Numbered from the stretch's first letter, positions 8,750 to 17,593 are shown. The stretch: 64,000 nucleotides of DNA from Rhodococcus sp. UNC23MFCrub1.1 (GCF_000686025.1 NZ_JMLQ01000001.1:248001-312000); one strand, 5' to 3'. Notes: generated from the letters alone by a model not told the origin. Numbers and translations are program-made.

Positions 8750-10500
8750 GGCGTCACCCGCATCCAGTCGTCCGCGTCCCCGAACACACCGAGTTCGACG
8801 GGCCCCGTGAGCGTCGCGCCGCTCACGCCGGGACCGACGGCGACGACGGAACTGTCCTGCGCGATGGGGAGCACGGTGTGCAGGTTCCACAGCTGTGGTT
8901 GCGCCGCGATGACGGCCTCGGTCGGGTTCACGTCGCCTCTCAGGCTCTGGTCCATCACCGGCTCGAGCGACGGATCGCAGACTCCGGACAGGTTGCTCGC
9001 CGCCACCGGGTCGGCGTCGGAATCGGGTGCCGTCGTCGTCGACGTCGCGAGATCGGTTGCTGCACATCCGTAGCGCGACGACCAGGCGGTGGCCACATCG
9101 GTACCCACGTGGCTCCACCCGACGACGGCGTCGACCGTGCCCTCGAGCAGCGCGGTGCCGTACAACTCCTCCGGATCGGTGGGAGCGACGCTGGCGTCGA
9201 CGCCCGCGTCGCGGAGTTGATCGGCGGCCGTGTTGGCCACCGCGACCGCGACCGCGTCGTTCTCGGGAGCGCCGATCACGACGGTCAGCGCGCGCGTGCT
9301 ACCCGGCACCGGCGTCGTCGTCGCGGTGGGTTGGCCCGAGGTGGGAGCCAGGGCCGGCGGCAGCGGCACCGGCACGAATCCCGCGTCGGCGAGCAGCTGC
9401 AGTGCCTCGTCCCGCGGGAGAGTCTGCGGAGCCGTGGGGACGTAGCCGGGCTGGGACGGCGAGAGAACCTGCGCGCGAACGGTGTTCGCGGCCGTGCCGG
9501 TACCCGACGCGACGGTGGACAGCAGGTCCACGTCCAGCAGACCCATGACGCCGCGGCGCACGTCGGCGTCCGCGAGTTCCGGCACCCGGCCGTTCAACGT
9601 CAGTTCGAGGGTCCGCGAACGGAACCGGGTGTCCGTACGGACGTTGGGGATGGCGCCCAGTTGCGCCAGTGTCGCCGAACCGCCACGCACCTCGGCGATC
9701 TGGGCGTCACCGGAGCGCATCGAGTCGGCGAGCTGGGCGTCGCTGCCCCCGCGTCGGAGGAGGATCTGATCGGGCGTGGAGGGTGACCCCCAGTAGCGGT
9801 CGTTGCGCTCGAGCAGGATCTCGTCGCGGCCACGATCGATCGACTCGATGCGGAAGTGTCCGCCGGAGACGGACACGTTGTCGCGCAGTCCGCGCTCGAA
9901 GCCGCCCAGCGAGTCCTTGAGCAGATGGGAGGGCAGCAGATTCTCGAAGAGCTCGCGCCACGCGGGGTACGGCGTCGCCATCGTGACGGTGACGGTCTTG
10001 CCGCCGTCCGAGGACGCGATGTCGTCGATCGCCTCGTAGCCTGCGGGATCCACCACGCCGGGCGCGTCGATCATCTGTTGCCACAGGTAGCGGAAGTCCT
10101 CGGCCGCGATGGGCGCACCGTCCGACCACTGCGACTCGTTGCGCAGCCGGTAGGTGATGGTGAACGGGGCCTGTGACGTCACCTCGGCCGACAGCACCAG
10201 CGACGCGTCGGGCAGCCACTCGACTCCTGTCCCCACCGACGCGGGGCGGAAGGGGCTGGGGAACACCAGCGTGGACACCGCGGTGTTCGCGGGCGACTGG
10301 TCGGCCAGCAGGTGCGGGTTGAATCCCGTACCGACGTCGTCGATGGCCACCACGACCGGATTACCCGTGGCCGCCGGCGCTGCGGGAGGCGTCGTCGTGG
10401 CCGTCTCGGTGCTCTGGATCGGCGGCGGCGGATCGGCCGTGCACGCGGACAGCGCGAGCAGGGCAGCGGCCAGCGCCGCACCCACCCGCGCCACCGACAT
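8746..10500 (-). CDS. lpqW: LpqW-like lipoprotein, ABC peptide-binding (family 5) fold
   Basis: This 584-aa protein starts with a lipoprotein signal peptide whose lipobox is LSAC, with Cys20 as the acylated residue. A Pro/Thr-rich linker follows, then a family-5 extracellular solute-binding domain: an FTITYRLRNESQWSDGAPI segment near residue 115 and a YRYLWQQ-like helix. The position between typA and mshB is that of LpqW (Rv1166) in mycobacteria. There it does not serve transport but tunes phosphatidylinositol mannoside/lipoarabinomannan synthesis at the level of PimE. A pimE homologue lies 3 kb away in this window, which fits. It has no adjacent permease genes. The orthology is by fold and synteny. 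Confidence 0.85.
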   Translation of the reverse strand: MSVARVGAALAAALLALSACTADPPPPIQSTETATTTPPAAPAATGNPVVVAIDDVGTGFNPHLLADQSPANTAVSTLVFPSPFRPASVGTGVEWLPDASLVLSAEVTSQAPFTITYRLRNESQWSDGAPIAAEDFRYLWQQMIDAPGVVDPAGYEAIDDIASSDGGKTVTVTMATPYPAWRELFENLLPSHLLKDSLGGFERGLRDNVSVSGGHFRIESIDRGRDEILLERNDRYWGSPSTPDQILLRRGGSDAQLADSMRSGDAQIAEVRGGSATLAQLGAIPNVRTDTRFRSRTLELTLNGRVPELADADVRRGVMGLLDVDLLSTVASGTGTAANTVRAQVLSPSQPGYVPTAPQTLPRDEALQLLADAGFVPVPLPPALAPTSGQPTATTTPVPGSTRALTVVIGAPENDAVAVAVANTAADQLRDAGVDASVAPTDPEELYGTALLEGTVDAVVGWSHVGTDVATAWSSRYGCAATDLATSTTTAPDSDADPVAASNLSGVCDPSLEPVMDQSLRGDVNPTEAVIAAQPQLWNLHTVLPIAQDSSVVAVGPGVSGATLTGPVELGVFGDADDWMRVTP

Positions 10501-10502
10501 GA

Positions 10503-12434
10503 TTACAGAGCAGCCTTGTCACGCGACTTGCTGCGCGAACGCTCACGCGCACGCTCGTTCGAGTCGAGGTGCACCTTGCGCACGCGGACGACCTCCGGCG
10601 TGACCTCGACGCACTCGTCGCCGGCACAGAACTCCATCGCCATCTCGAGGTCGAGCTTCTTCGGCTTGGCGAGGGTCTCCATCACGTCGGCGGAGGACTG
10701 ACGCATGTTGGTCAGCTTCTTCTCGCGGGTGACGTTGATGTCGAGGTCCTCCTGGCGGGGGTTGATGCCCACGACCATGCCCTCGTAGGTGTCCGCACCG
10801 GGCTCGACGAAGAACGTGCCGCGGTCGGCCAGCTGGATCATGGCGAACGGGGTGACGCTGCCCTGACGGTCCGAGACGAGCGAGCCGGTGTGGCGCGCGC
10901 GGATCTCGCCGGCCCACGGTGCGTAACCGTGGAAGACGGCGTTGGCGATGCCGGTGCCGCGCGTGTCGGTGAGGAAGTCCGTGCGGAAGCCGATGAGACC
11001 GCGCGAGGGGACGATGAACTCCATACGAACCCAGCCTGCGCCGTGGTTCGTCATCTGGACCATCTTTCCCTTACGGGCGGCGAGCAGCTGCGTGACGCCG
11101 CCGAGGTACTCCTCGGGAGTGTCGATGGTGAGCTCCTCGAAGGGCTCGTGCAGCTTGCCGTCGACCTGGCGGGTGACCACCTGCGGCTTGCCGACGGTGA
11201 GCTCGAAGCCTTCGCGGCGCATCTGCTCGACGAGGATGGCGAGCGCGAGCTCGCCACGACCCTGGACCTCCCACGCATCGGGGCGACCGATGTCGAGGAC
11301 CTTGAGCGAGACGTTGCCGATGAGCTCCTGGTCCAGACGCGACTTGACCATGCGGGCGGTCAGCTTGTGGCCGCTCACGCGTCCCACCAGGGGGCTCGTG
11401 TTGGTACCGATGGTCACCGAGATGGCCGGCTGATCGACGGTGATGCGCGGCAGGGCGACCGGGTTCTCGAGGTCGGCCAGCGTGTCACCGATCATGATGT
11501 CCGGGAAGCCGGCGACGGCGACGATGTCACCGGCGACGCCCTTCTGACCGGGAACGCGCTCGACACCGATGGTGGTGAGCAACTCGGTGATCTTGGCCTT
11601 CTGGACGACGGGCTCGCCGTCGACCTCGCGCATCCAGCTCACGGTCTGGCCCTTGTTGAGCTCACCGTTGTGGATGCGGACCAGGGCGAGACGGCCCAGG
11701 AAGGCGGAGGCATCGAGGTTGGTGACGTGAGCCTGCAGCGGCGCCTCGACGTTGCCCTTCGGTGCCGGGATGTAGCTGAGCAGGATCTCGAACAGCTCGT
11801 CGAGGTTCTCCGCGTCGGGAGCGTGTCCGTTCTCCGGCTGCTTCGTCGACGCCTTGCCCTCACGGCCGGAGGCGTACAGGACGGGGAGGTCGAGGGCCAG
11901 CTCGGCAGCTTCGGAGGCTTCGTCGTCGAGGTCCGACGCCAGGTCGAGGAGCAGGTCGTGGCTCTCGGAGACGACCTCCTCGATGCGCGCGTCGGGACGG
12001 TCGGTCTTGTTGACCACGAGAATGACGGGCAGCGACGCGGCGAGCGCCTTGCGGAGCACGAAGCGCGTCTGCGGCAGCGGGCCCTCGGAGGCGTCGACGA
12101 GCAGCACGACACCGTCGACCATGGACAGGCCGCGCTCGACCTCGCCACCGAAGTCGGCGTGGCCGGGGGTGTCGATCACGTTGATGACGGTGGTGCTGCC
12201 GTCGGCGTTGCGCTTGTGCACGGCCGTGTTCTTGGCCAGGATCGTGATGCCCTTCTCCTTCTCCAGGTCACCCGAGTCCATCACGCGGTCGATGGCCTCG
12301 GCGCGTTCCTCGAAGGCACCGGACTGGCGCAGCATCGCGTCGACGAGCGTGGTCTTGCCGTGGTCGACGTGCGCGACGATGGCGACGTTGCGGAAGGTGG
12401 TGGGTACGGTCTGACTGGCGGTGGGGCTGGTCAC
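10503..12434 (-). CDS. typA: Translational GTPase TypA/BipA
   Basis: This 643-aa protein has a GTPase domain with G1 AHVDHGKTT (residues 21-29), the G3 DTPGHADFGGEV region and G4 NKTDRP. EF-G-like domains III and V and the BipA-specific C-terminal domain follow. The family binds ribosomes in a GTP-dependent way and helps ribosome assembly and stress or cold adaptation. The GTG at 12434 is preceded by CCAGGAG at a good distance. It is followed after 2 nt by lpqW, so typA-lpqW-mshB reads as an operon. Confidence 0.97.
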   Translation of the reverse strand: MTSPTASQTVPTTFRNVAIVAHVDHGKTTLVDAMLRQSGAFEERAEAIDRVMDSGDLEKEKGITILAKNTAVHKRNADGSTTVINVIDTPGHADFGGEVERGLSMVDGVVLLVDASEGPLPQTRFVLRKALAASLPVILVVNKTDRPDARIEEVVSESHDLLLDLASDLDDEASEAAELALDLPVLYASGREGKASTKQPENGHAPDAENLDELFEILLSYIPAPKGNVEAPLQAHVTNLDASAFLGRLALVRIHNGELNKGQTVSWMREVDGEPVVQKAKITELLTTIGVERVPGQKGVAGDIVAVAGFPDIMIGDTLADLENPVALPRITVDQPAISVTIGTNTSPLVGRVSGHKLTARMVKSRLDQELIGNVSLKVLDIGRPDAWEVQGRGELALAILVEQMRREGFELTVGKPQVVTRQVDGKLHEPFEELTIDTPEEYLGGVTQLLAARKGKMVQMTNHGAGWVRMEFIVPSRGLIGFRTDFLTDTRGTGIANAVFHGYAPWAGEIRARHTGSLVSDRQGSVTPFAMIQLADRGTFFVEPGADTYEGMVVGINPRQEDLDINVTREKKLTNMRQSSADVMETLAKPKKLDLEMAMEFCAGDECVEVTPEVVRVRKVHLDSNERARERSRSKSRDKAAL

Positions 12435-12549
12435 GCGTGAAATCTCCTGGGTCGAATGCGGGGTGAAGAGCGAGCGGCTTCCTCTCCCAGAGAGCGCGCT
12501 GCGTCGCCGACGAGAAGCGCGACCGGATCAGTTTACTCGGTCGGCTCGG

Positions 12550-12563
12550 GTGACGGCGGTCAC
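12550..12563. promoter_or_regulatory. GTGA-N6-TCAC palindrome, possible CRP/GlxR-type site
   Basis: Between the divergent typA gene and the 56-aa protein gene lies GTGACGGCGGTCAC. This matches the inner part of the actinobacterial CRP/GlxR consensus TGTGA-N6-TCACA and lacks both outer bases. It is a weak match that could arise by chance in GC-rich DNA. It is reported because of its symmetric position in a divergent promoter region. Confidence 0.3.
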
Positions 12564-12612
12564 GCAGGCCGGGACGGTCGGCACGGGCTCCACCTCAGGG
12601 TACCCTCACCCG

Positions 12613-12783
12613 ATGTCCTCGGCATCGAAGGTCGCTCGCGGCAAGGCCAAGAAGAAGTGCTGCCGCAGCAAGACTCGCTGTCTGACGTGTCCGGTGGTGA
12701 TCATGCGGATGAAGAAACTGGACCAAGCAGGTGTCACGGGCAAGGACCTGAAGAAGGGTCTGAAGAAAGCCCGCGCGGCCTGA
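12613..12783 (+). CDS. Small Cys/Lys-rich conserved actinobacterial protein, 56 aa
   Basis: The ATG at 12613 opens a 56-aa frame rich in Lys and Arg. It has a compact cysteine cluster, KKCCRSKTRCLTCPVV, in its first half and a LKKGLKKARAA tail. The four cysteines could bind a metal. The basic character suggests nucleic-acid or ribosome contact, and the divergent neighbour typA would be compatible with a ribosomal role; both points are inference. I know of no assigned function. The gene ends immediately before the convergent Nudix gene (stop codons adjacent at 12783/12784). Confidence 0.7.
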   Translation: MSSASKVARGKAKKKCCRSKTRCLTCPVVIMRMKKLDQAGVTGKDLKKGLKKARAA

Positions 12784-13179
12784 CTACAGCAGCGCCGCGA
12801 GATCCGGCAGCCACGCGGCGTCCGCCGGCACCAGATCGACTCCGTGCAGATCCGCCGCGTCGACCCAGCGGAGGGCTTCGTGCTCGAGCGCCGTCGCCGT
12901 CCCGGAGAACCGTGTGACCGCGTAGGCGCGCAGTGTCAGCGACGCCGAGAGTGCGACGTCGACACCGACGGGCTCGCCGACGGTCACCTCGATACCCAGT
13001 TCCTCGCGCAGTTCCCGGACCAGTGCGTCCTCGGGGGTCTCGCCGGGGTCGACCTTGCCGCCGGGCAGTTCCCAGAGTCCCGCCAGTTCCGGTGGGAAGG
13101 CGCGACGCGCGAGCAGCAGGCGCCCGTTCTCGACGAGGGCGCCCGCGACCACCAGCGCGGGCTCGGGAACTGGCACCAT
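12784..13179 (-). CDS. mutT2: Nudix hydrolase, MutT2-like
   Basis: This 131-aa protein has a complete Nudix box (residues 41-63: Gly41, Glu47, then RELREELGI). It would hydrolyse oxidised or other non-canonical nucleoside triphosphates. It begins MVPVPEPALVVAGALV, and the size fits the short MutT class. The ATG at 13179 is used because the frame upstream runs into the divergent neighbour. Adjacent pterin dehydratase and pimE genes reproduce the Rv1159-Rv1159A-Rv1160 order of M. tuberculosis, where Rv1160 is MutT2. Substrate preference (dCTP/5-methyl-dCTP reported for MutT2) cannot be read from the sequence. Confidence 0.85.
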   Translation of the reverse strand: MVPVPEPALVVAGALVENGRLLLARRAFPPELAGLWELPGGKVDPGETPEDALVRELREELGIEVTVGEPVGVDVALSASLTLRAYAVTRFSGTATALEHEALRWVDAADLHGVDLVPADAAWLPDLAALL

Positions 13180-13185
13180 CGCAGT

Positions 13186-13470
13186 ATGGCCGACTTGCTG
13201 AACGACACGGAGATCGACGACGCACTCACCCGCCTGACCGACTGGCAGCGAGACGGGGACACCCTGGTCCGCACCGTCGAGTCGGCGAGCTTCCTCGAGG
13301 CGATCGACCTCGTCCGGCGCGTCGCGGAGGAGGCAGAATCGGCGGACCATCATCCGGACATCGACGTCCGATGGCGGTCGGTGACCTACCGGCTGTCGAC
13401 GCACTCCGCGGGTGGACTCACCGGGAAGGACGTCCTGCTCGCGGCCGCGATCGACCGCCTGGCGAGGTGA
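13186..13470 (+). CDS. 4a-hydroxytetrahydrobiopterin (pterin-4a-carbinolamine) dehydratase
   Basis: This 94-aa protein of the PCD/DCoH family dehydrates 4a-hydroxy-tetrahydropterin formed by pterin-dependent hydroxylases. The active-site signature is HHPDID at residues 55-60, with a further His at 73 in STHSAGGLT. The ATG at 13186 is 6 nt from the divergent Nudix start, so the two genes share a very short promoter region and may use leaderless transcripts. The 3' end overlaps the convergent pimE gene by 53 nt. No pterin-dependent hydroxylase is seen in the window. Confidence 0.9.
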   Translation: MADLLNDTEIDDALTRLTDWQRDGDTLVRTVESASFLEAIDLVRRVAEEAESADHHPDIDVRWRSVTYRLSTHSAGGLTGKDVLLAAAIDRLAR

Positions 13471-14647
13471 CGCGGCGGCCCACCACCGCGATCCAGACGA
13501 ACAGTGCCAGGGTGCCGACGGCGTAGACCGATCCCGCCAGAGCGAGTGGCCACGGGCGGGAGATGTCCCAGATGGACGGTTGTTCGAAGCTGAGGATCCA
13601 CGGCACGCCGATCAGGGTGACCACGAGCCAGTACCCCGCGAGCACGCGCGCTCCCGGCGCGCCCGACAACGGACCGTGCATCAGCCAGATCGACATGGGC
13701 ACCACCCAGACCCAGTGGTGGGACCAGGAGATCGGCGAGATCATCAGGCCCACGAACGAGACGACGACGAGCGTCCCCAGGCGATCGTCGCGTGCCAGCG
13801 TCCGCCAGGCCAGGAATGCCGCGGCCAGCACCACGGCCGCCGCGACCAGCCACACCGGCCCCTGGCCGACGTCCTGCCCGGCCACGCGTGACAGCGCTCC
13901 GCGCAGGGACTGGTTCCACACCGAGCCGACGGGACCGATCCGGTCCGCATCGCCCAGCAGGGTGGTGAAGTACGTCGTCGCGGCGGACCCCACGAGCAGG
14001 AAGCTGATCGCGACCGTCGCCGCGAAGGCGACGGCGGAGAACGCGGCGGCCGCCCACCGACGCTGCGCCAGGAAGTAGAGGCCGGTGATGGCGGGGGTGA
14101 GCTTGACGCCTGCCGCGACGCCGACCAGGGCACCCGACAGCCACCAGCGGGCGCTGCGGGCCGCGAGCATCGCCAGCAGAACCAGGAACACGTTGACCTG
14201 GCCGTAGTCCAGGGTGGTGCGCATCGACTCGGTCCACAGGCCCACCGTCGTCCAGAGCAACGCCGCCCGGTGTCCGGACCAGAGGCCCGACCCGACCATG
14301 CCCTGTGCGAGCCGGACCACCGCGTACAGCGCGGCGATCGTGGCGATCATCCAGGCAGCGCCCACCACCGGGAACGGCAGGAAATGCAGCGGATAGAACA
14401 CGAGCGCGGCGAACGGTGGGTACGTGAAGGGCAGGGGGAAGTCGGGAGTCTCCTCCGAGTAGGTGAAGTCGTAGAGGTCGCCGCTGAACAGGCGGGCCGA
14501 ACCGTCGACGTACACGTGGAGATCGACCCAGTTGCTGCCGTTGGGGGTGGCGACGGTCCACACCACACGCAGGATCAGCGAGATCACGAACAGGGCCGGT
14601 GCTGCTGCCAGCAACGTGCGCCCGGCCGATCGCCGTACTTCACTCAC
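13418..14647 (-). CDS. pimE: Polyprenol-phosphate-mannose-dependent alpha-(1,2)-mannosyltransferase PimE (GT87)
   Basis: This 409-aa integral membrane protein has about ten helices and the GT87 (DUF2029) layout. A first helix is followed by an extracytoplasmic loop with the acidic motif NWVDLHVYVDGS; Asp42 is the likely catalytic residue by analogy to mycobacterial PimE. It would transfer mannose from polyprenyl-phosphate-mannose to Ac1PIM4 to give PIM5 and PIM6 on the outer face of the membrane. Start GTG at 14647 with GGAAGA upstream. Neighbouring PCD and mutT2 genes match the Rv1159 locus. The last 53 nt overlap the convergent PCD gene. Confidence 0.88.
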   Translation of the reverse strand: MSEVRRSAGRTLLAAAPALFVISLILRVVWTVATPNGSNWVDLHVYVDGSARLFSGDLYDFTYSEETPDFPLPFTYPPFAALVFYPLHFLPFPVVGAAWMIATIAALYAVVRLAQGMVGSGLWSGHRAALLWTTVGLWTESMRTTLDYGQVNVFLVLLAMLAARSARWWLSGALVGVAAGVKLTPAITGLYFLAQRRWAAAAFSAVAFAATVAISFLLVGSAATTYFTTLLGDADRIGPVGSVWNQSLRGALSRVAGQDVGQGPVWLVAAAVVLAAAFLAWRTLARDDRLGTLVVVSFVGLMISPISWSHHWVWVVPMSIWLMHGPLSGAPGARVLAGYWLVVTLIGVPWILSFEQPSIWDISRPWPLALAGSVYAVGTLALFVWIAVVGRRVTSPGGRSRPRAGRPSR

Positions 14648-14997
14648 GAGTGTTCTTCCGATCGACGGGGGTCGCAGCCAGAGCGCAGCCTATCCGCACC
14701 GTGCGACGTGACTCTTCTGCACCACGGAGCCGCCGCGTTGTCACGCGACACGGCTCACAGCAGTAACGATCGCATCACTGTTCACTCTGACAACACCAGA
14801 CACTCTATTAACAGACTACCGTTCGAATCAGAGCGAGCGACACGGGTCGATCGACCGGTGAGCTGCTGTACAACCGTCACTCCGTGTACATAGAGTGACC
14901 CCGCGCCCGACTGCCTCGCACGGCGGTGACGGGCAGATAGTGCATCGTGGGTCGCCTCGGAACGGTTCGAGGCGGCCGGAGGAGAAACGGGGACATC
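14648..14997. other. 350-bp intergenic region between pimE and a secreted-protein gene
   Basis: No convincing ORF is seen. The middle is less GC-rich than its surroundings and holds candidate promoter elements for the rightward gene: a TTCACT hexamer, 17 nt, then TCTATT near 14,778-14,806. Two TGTACA palindromes lie near 14,870 and 14,885, the second within TACATAGAGT. A ribosome binding site (GGAGGAG) is at about 14,977. None of these is proven, and no riboswitch or RNA gene was recognised. Confidence 0.4.
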
Positions 14998-15765
14998 ATG
15001 CGGGACATCGGGACAACGGGAACGCGCGCCGCAGCGCGACGTGTTCTGAGCGGAGTGGCCGTCGCCGCCGCCTGCGCCTTCGTCGCACCCGCTGCGGCAG
15101 GCGCAGCACCCGCCCCCGTCCTGCCGCTGCCCGCCGAGGTTCCGGTGGTGCCGGGCTACGAGGCACTGGCCGCCCTGGCCCCCACCCTGCTCGACGCCGC
15201 GGAGCGCGACGCAGCGTCGCCGCAGAGCGATCTGCTGGTGCGCGCGAAGGCGCTGCTGGCCACGGCCCCGCTGTCGGACCAGGCGAAGCGCATCCTCACC
15301 AGCATCATCACGTTCCTCGACGGCAGCGGTGGTGGCGGCCCCGAGATCCCCCAGAACGGCCCGGTCATCTCGCAGTTCTTCTACCCCACCGTCGGCAAGG
15401 GCTGCATCTCGGCCACGGCCGACTCCGTCGCGAGCGCGCTCGCGGTACCCGGCCCGGCACAGTTGCCGCCTCCCGGACCCGCAGCCGGTCAGGCCGGCTT
15501 CGTCTTCACGGCACTCGGCACCGCACCGCTCGCCGACGTGCAGGCAGCGCCGCTGACGGCGAACTGGGTCAACGTCGACACGGGTCGCACCGGAGCGACC
15601 GTGCTCACGGGTGCCGCGGGGATCAACCCCGACGGCCCGGCCACGCTCTCGGCACTCGCGGACACCGGGACCGGTCGCGTCCTGGCCGCCGTCTCCGGGT
15701 CGATCAGCACCGAGGCCGGCATCACGTGCAGCTTCCTGCCGACCATCGGTGCCTTCGTCGTCTGA
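14998..15765 (+). CDS. Secreted Ala/Pro-rich protein (Rv1157c/Rv1158c-like)
   Basis: This 255-aa protein has a Sec signal peptide: a basic n-region, the hydrophobic LSGVAVAAACAFVAP, and a likely cleavage after AAAGAA. The mature part is rich in Ala, Pro and Gly, has a GSGGGG linker, and contains two cysteines (in GKGCISAT and ITCSFLP) that could form a disulfide once exported. It ends with an IGAFVV hydrophobic tail. The mycobacterial pimE neighbours Rv1157c and Rv1158c encode similar secreted Ala/Pro-rich proteins of unknown function; the homology is inferred from context and composition. The ATG at 14998 is preferred over an upstream GTG at 14947 because the GGAGGAG site lies between them. 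Confidence 0.75.
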   Translation: MRDIGTTGTRAAARRVLSGVAVAAACAFVAPAAAGAAPAPVLPLPAEVPVVPGYEALAALAPTLLDAAERDAASPQSDLLVRAKALLATAPLSDQAKRILTSIITFLDGSGGGGPEIPQNGPVISQFFYPTVGKGCISATADSVASALAVPGPAQLPPPGPAAGQAGFVFTALGTAPLADVQAAPLTANWVNVDTGRTGATVLTGAAGINPDGPATLSALADTGTGRVLAAVSGSISTEAGITCSFLPTIGAFVV

Positions 15766-15786
15766 CGATCGGGACGAGAACGGTGT

Positions 15787-15861
15787 TCAGGAACCGAACG
15801 CGGTCGAGATCTGGGTGTAGATCGCTCCGGCGATCGCGTACAGGTAGTCGATGAACTCCAC
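15787..15861 (-). CDS. Tiny ORF, 24-aa hydrophobic/aromatic peptide
   Basis: A GTG at 15861 preceded by GGAGAGG at about 6 nt opens a 24-codon frame ending TGA at 15787. The peptide begins VEFIDYLYAIAGAIY and is hydrophobic and aromatic, long enough for one membrane-inserted helix or an amphipathic helix. It is on the same strand as, and about 60 nt downstream of, the DUF1906 gene. The ribosome binding site is good, but the length makes chance hard to exclude. It may be a small membrane protein, a leader-type peptide or a false positive. Confidence 0.4.
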   Translation of the reverse strand: MEFIDYLYAIAGAIYTQISTAFGS

Positions 15862-15923
15862 GATGGTGCCTCTCCGTAGGTGTGACTGCTGTGACAGGTG
15901 TGTCGTGAGAGGCCGCCGCCGCG

Positions 15924-16661
15924 TTACGCGGACAGGCTCCACTGCCCGTAGTCCTCGCGCAGCACGGTGTTGACGTCCACACCCACTCCGTCGATCGCTC
16001 GCTTGTCGATCTCGATCTGATGCAGGTGGGCAGCCGGGTTCACGTAGCCCTTCGGCGTCCCCCAGTTGTGCTGCCAGTACCAGGCACCGAGTCCCGCTGC
16101 CGCCGCGAGGTCGATGGTCGGCGAGTTGGCGTACACGCCCATGTTCTCGGCCCCGACCACCGACTGCCAGCCGAGCAGGTACGGCGCGATCATCGCGGCG
16201 AACTCGACCGCGGTCGGGTTGTCGTCGATCGACGCGTAGATGGGCCGGTCCGCCGGTCCGCCTGCCTCCGTGTGCAATTCGAGGCCGCGCGTCGCGTGCT
16301 TCACGCCGGCGGCGAATCCGCCACGCCAGTCGGCCGTCGCCCCCTTGCCGAACTGGTAGCACGACACCACCTGGAGACCGGCCGCGGTGAGCTCGTCCGC
16401 CTCGGCGGCGGTCATCGGCTTGCCCGTCATCCAGGCGGCACCGGGTCGACGGTCCGAGACGTAGCGGATGGCGCCCAGATGGCCGGCGGCGGCGATGGCG
16501 GAGGCAGACGGCACTCCCCCGGCGTAGTCGACGATCGTGCCCAACGCTGCGGGTGCTGCGGGCGCGGCAGAGGCGACGCCACGAGCGGCGACACCGGTGA
16601 CCCCGACCGCGACGGAACCGGCGGCGGCATAGCGGAACAATTGACGACGCGACACGTGCAC
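15924..16661 (-). CDS. Tat-exported DUF1906 glycoside-hydrolase-like protein (Rv2525c family)
   Basis: This 245-aa protein opens with a twin-arginine signal (SRRQLFRYAAAG followed by a hydrophobic stretch and an Ala-rich cleavage region). It is therefore probably exported folded. The mature domain begins LGTIVDYAGGVPS and contains IRYVSDRRPG, VVSCYQFGKGA, IYASIDDNP and YWQHNWG, as in DUF1906/Rv2525c TIM-barrel proteins. These resemble glycoside hydrolases and are thought to act at the cell wall; the Asp-Asp in IDDNP is a candidate active-site pair. The GTG at 16661 has GAGAGG upstream; a second GTG two codons later is an alternative start. Confidence 0.82.
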   Translation of the reverse strand: MHVSRRQLFRYAAAGSVAVGVTGVAARGVASAAPAAPAALGTIVDYAGGVPSASAIAAAGHLGAIRYVSDRRPGAAWMTGKPMTAAEADELTAAGLQVVSCYQFGKGATADWRGGFAAGVKHATRGLELHTEAGGPADRPIYASIDDNPTAVEFAAMIAPYLLGWQSVVGAENMGVYANSPTIDLAAAAGLGAWYWQHNWGTPKGYVNPAAHLHQIEIDKRAIDGVGVDVNTVLREDYGQWSLSA

Positions 16662-16801
16662 TGGGGTCTACCTCTCGATTCGCCCGGCGCGCCTTCCTCG
16701 ACATGACGCCCCGGGCTGGTAACTTCTCACGATTTCCGGCGCTATTGCACCACAGACCTCAGGGACCCCGCTAGTCCCGTGAGTCCCCTCGTCCCCAGCG
16801 A

Positions 16802-17575
16802 TCAGTACCATTGCGTCCAGAACCGCGTGAGCACGCCGCCGCTCTGGGCCCACCCCGCGGGGACGCCGGACAGCTCGTACAGGGAGTACACCGCGTCGAA
16901 GAAGACGCGGTTGACCTGCGGCACGAACAGCAGGGCCACCACGATGAGAACCCCGTAGGGCCCGATCTGCGCGAACGACCGCCGCGCACCGGGCGACAGG
17001 TAGGGCTCGATCGCCCCGAAACCGTCCAGGCCCGGCATCGGGATCAGGTTCAGCACCACGGCGACCACCTGCAGGAAGGCGAGGAAGCTCATGCCGAACC
17101 AGAAGGAGGCGTGCTCGCTGCCCGGTGCCCACACCGCGACGATCGCCAGAAGGATCACCGCGAGAACGAGATTGGCGAACGGGCCGGCCAGGGACACCGT
17201 CGTCCGCTGCCGCCTGGTCATACCGCTGGTGTTCAGCCACACGGCGCCGCCCGGCAGACCGATCCCGCCCAGCGCGACGAAGATCAGCGGCAGCACGATC
17301 GACAGTCCGGGCACCGTGTACTTCAGGGGGTTCAGCGTGAGATAGCCGCGCGCGGCGGTGTCGTGATCACCGAAGCGCCAGGCCGTCACCGCGTGGGCGA
17401 ACTCGTGGAGACACAGGGACACCACCCATCCACCGATGACGAGGACGAAGACACCGGCATACGACAGGACGTCGCCCGGCCTGGTCGAGTTCCAGGCCAG
17501 AACACCGCCGATCACGGCGACGGCGACGACCGCGAGGAAGACGGGGCTGGGTCGTACCGACGTGGACAGTGCCAT
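16802..17575 (-). CDS. Site-2 protease family (M50) membrane metalloprotease
   Basis: This 257-aa polytopic membrane protein has the zinc motif LHEFAHA (His57, Glu58, His61) in an early helix. The second metal-binding signature NLIPMPGLDG lies near residues 176-185, with Asp184 as the third ligand. It is the minimal, PDZ-less type of M50 protease, comparable to YwhC/Rip3-type proteins without a CBS domain. It probably cleaves membrane-embedded substrates such as anti-sigma factors or signal peptide remnants. No anti-sigma gene is adjacent, so the substrate is unknown. The 140 bp downstream of its stop hold nothing recognised. Confidence 0.88.
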   Translation of the reverse strand: MALSTSVRPSPVFLAVVAVAVIGGVLAWNSTRPGDVLSYAGVFVLVIGGWVVSLCLHEFAHAVTAWRFGDHDTAARGYLTLNPLKYTVPGLSIVLPLIFVALGGIGLPGGAVWLNTSGMTRRQRTTVSLAGPFANLVLAVILLAIVAVWAPGSEHASFWFGMSFLAFLQVVAVVLNLIPMPGLDGFGAIEPYLSPGARRSFAQIGPYGVLIVVALLFVPQVNRVFFDAVYSLYELSGVPAGWAQSGGVLTRFWTQWY

Positions 17576-17593
17576 GTCAGCAGCGTAGGCGGG

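Noticed and set aside
10569-12440. 623-codon open frame antisense to typA
   Set aside because: It is a mirror of the highly conserved typA codons with no domain and no ribosome binding site. The typA motifs explain the sequence fully.
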